Shown: positions 23,404-23,412 of the stretch, piece by piece
Layout of the letters: every line of letters begins with the position of its first letter
Position numbering within the stretch: position 1 is the stretch's first letter
The notes under the pieces: model-generated
What the model was told of the DNA's origin: nothing
Database searches by the model: none
The model's input: the letters and a program-made list of their open reading frames with translations, nothing else
Assembly: GCA_964606895.1 (NCBI GenBank)
Contig: CAZSHX010000078.1
Location: 1 to 23,412 of the forward strand
Direction: 5' to 3'
Length of the DNA stretch: 23,412 bases
From: CAZSHX01 sp964606895
Lineage (GTDB): Bacteria; Bacteroidota; Ignavibacteria; Kapaibacteriales; UBA2268
Position numbers and translations under genes: made by a program

Positions 23404-23412
23404 TTATATGCT

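Noticed and set aside
22804..23412. CRISPR array
   Set aside because: Only two long diverged copies, no short identical repeats with uniform spacers, and no cas genes.

Overview
The window is AT-rich chromosomal DNA from a bacterium of the Bacteroidota/Ignavibacteria/Kapabacteria (FCB) side of the tree. Three things suggest this. A promoter of the Bacteroidota type (TTTG, 20-nt spacer, TAnnTTTG) precedes the tRNA gene. PurL is the short form that needs PurS and PurQ, not the long fused form usual in Bacteroidia. There is also an ECF sigma factor paired with an anti-sigma protein that ends in an outer-membrane-like barrel, plus many PAS/hybrid histidine kinases. A Kapabacteria- or Ignavibacteria-like genome fits best, but this rests on style and memory of families, not on a search.

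Layout. (1) 1-5700, housekeeping: tRNA-Gly(GCC), lipB and pheT on the minus strand, divergent from purL on the plus strand. (2) 5700-11310, minus-strand signalling operon: a MEDS-domain sensor protein, a PAS-rich hybrid histidine kinase, and a PAS-PAS-GAF-like histidine kinase cut in two by one in-frame TAG codon. (3) 11482-12591: a lone FAD oxidoreductase of the L-2-hydroxyglutarate oxidase family, divergent from the next block. (4) 12692-16839, plus-strand signalling operon: REC-HK-REC hybrid kinase, REC-HK kinase and a WYL-domain transcription regulator. (5) 20499-16840, minus-strand envelope operon: TolB-like lipoprotein, ECF sigma factor, anti-sigma/beta-barrel protein and a lipoprotein with two DUF4397-like units. 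(6) 22279-20705: a GT-C membrane glycosyltransferase, directly downstream of a decayed, frameshifted 5' fragment of chorismate synthase (aroC). (7) 22600-23412: no gene, but two diverged copies of a roughly 250-nt intergenic repeat, 356 nt apart at the start, each built of small hairpins.

How it fits together. Blocks 2 and 4 hold four kinase genes with three receiver-domain proteins, a MEDS sensor and a WYL regulator, but no receiver with a DNA-binding output domain. Output is therefore probably through phosphorelay to proteins elsewhere or through the WYL protein. Block 5 looks like a self-contained cell-envelope sensing unit. The most notable points are the in-frame TAG within a kinase sensor domain, the anti-sigma/barrel fusion operon, the aroC relic and the hairpin repeat array. 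Nothing resembling a defence island, prophage, CRISPR array or transposase is present.
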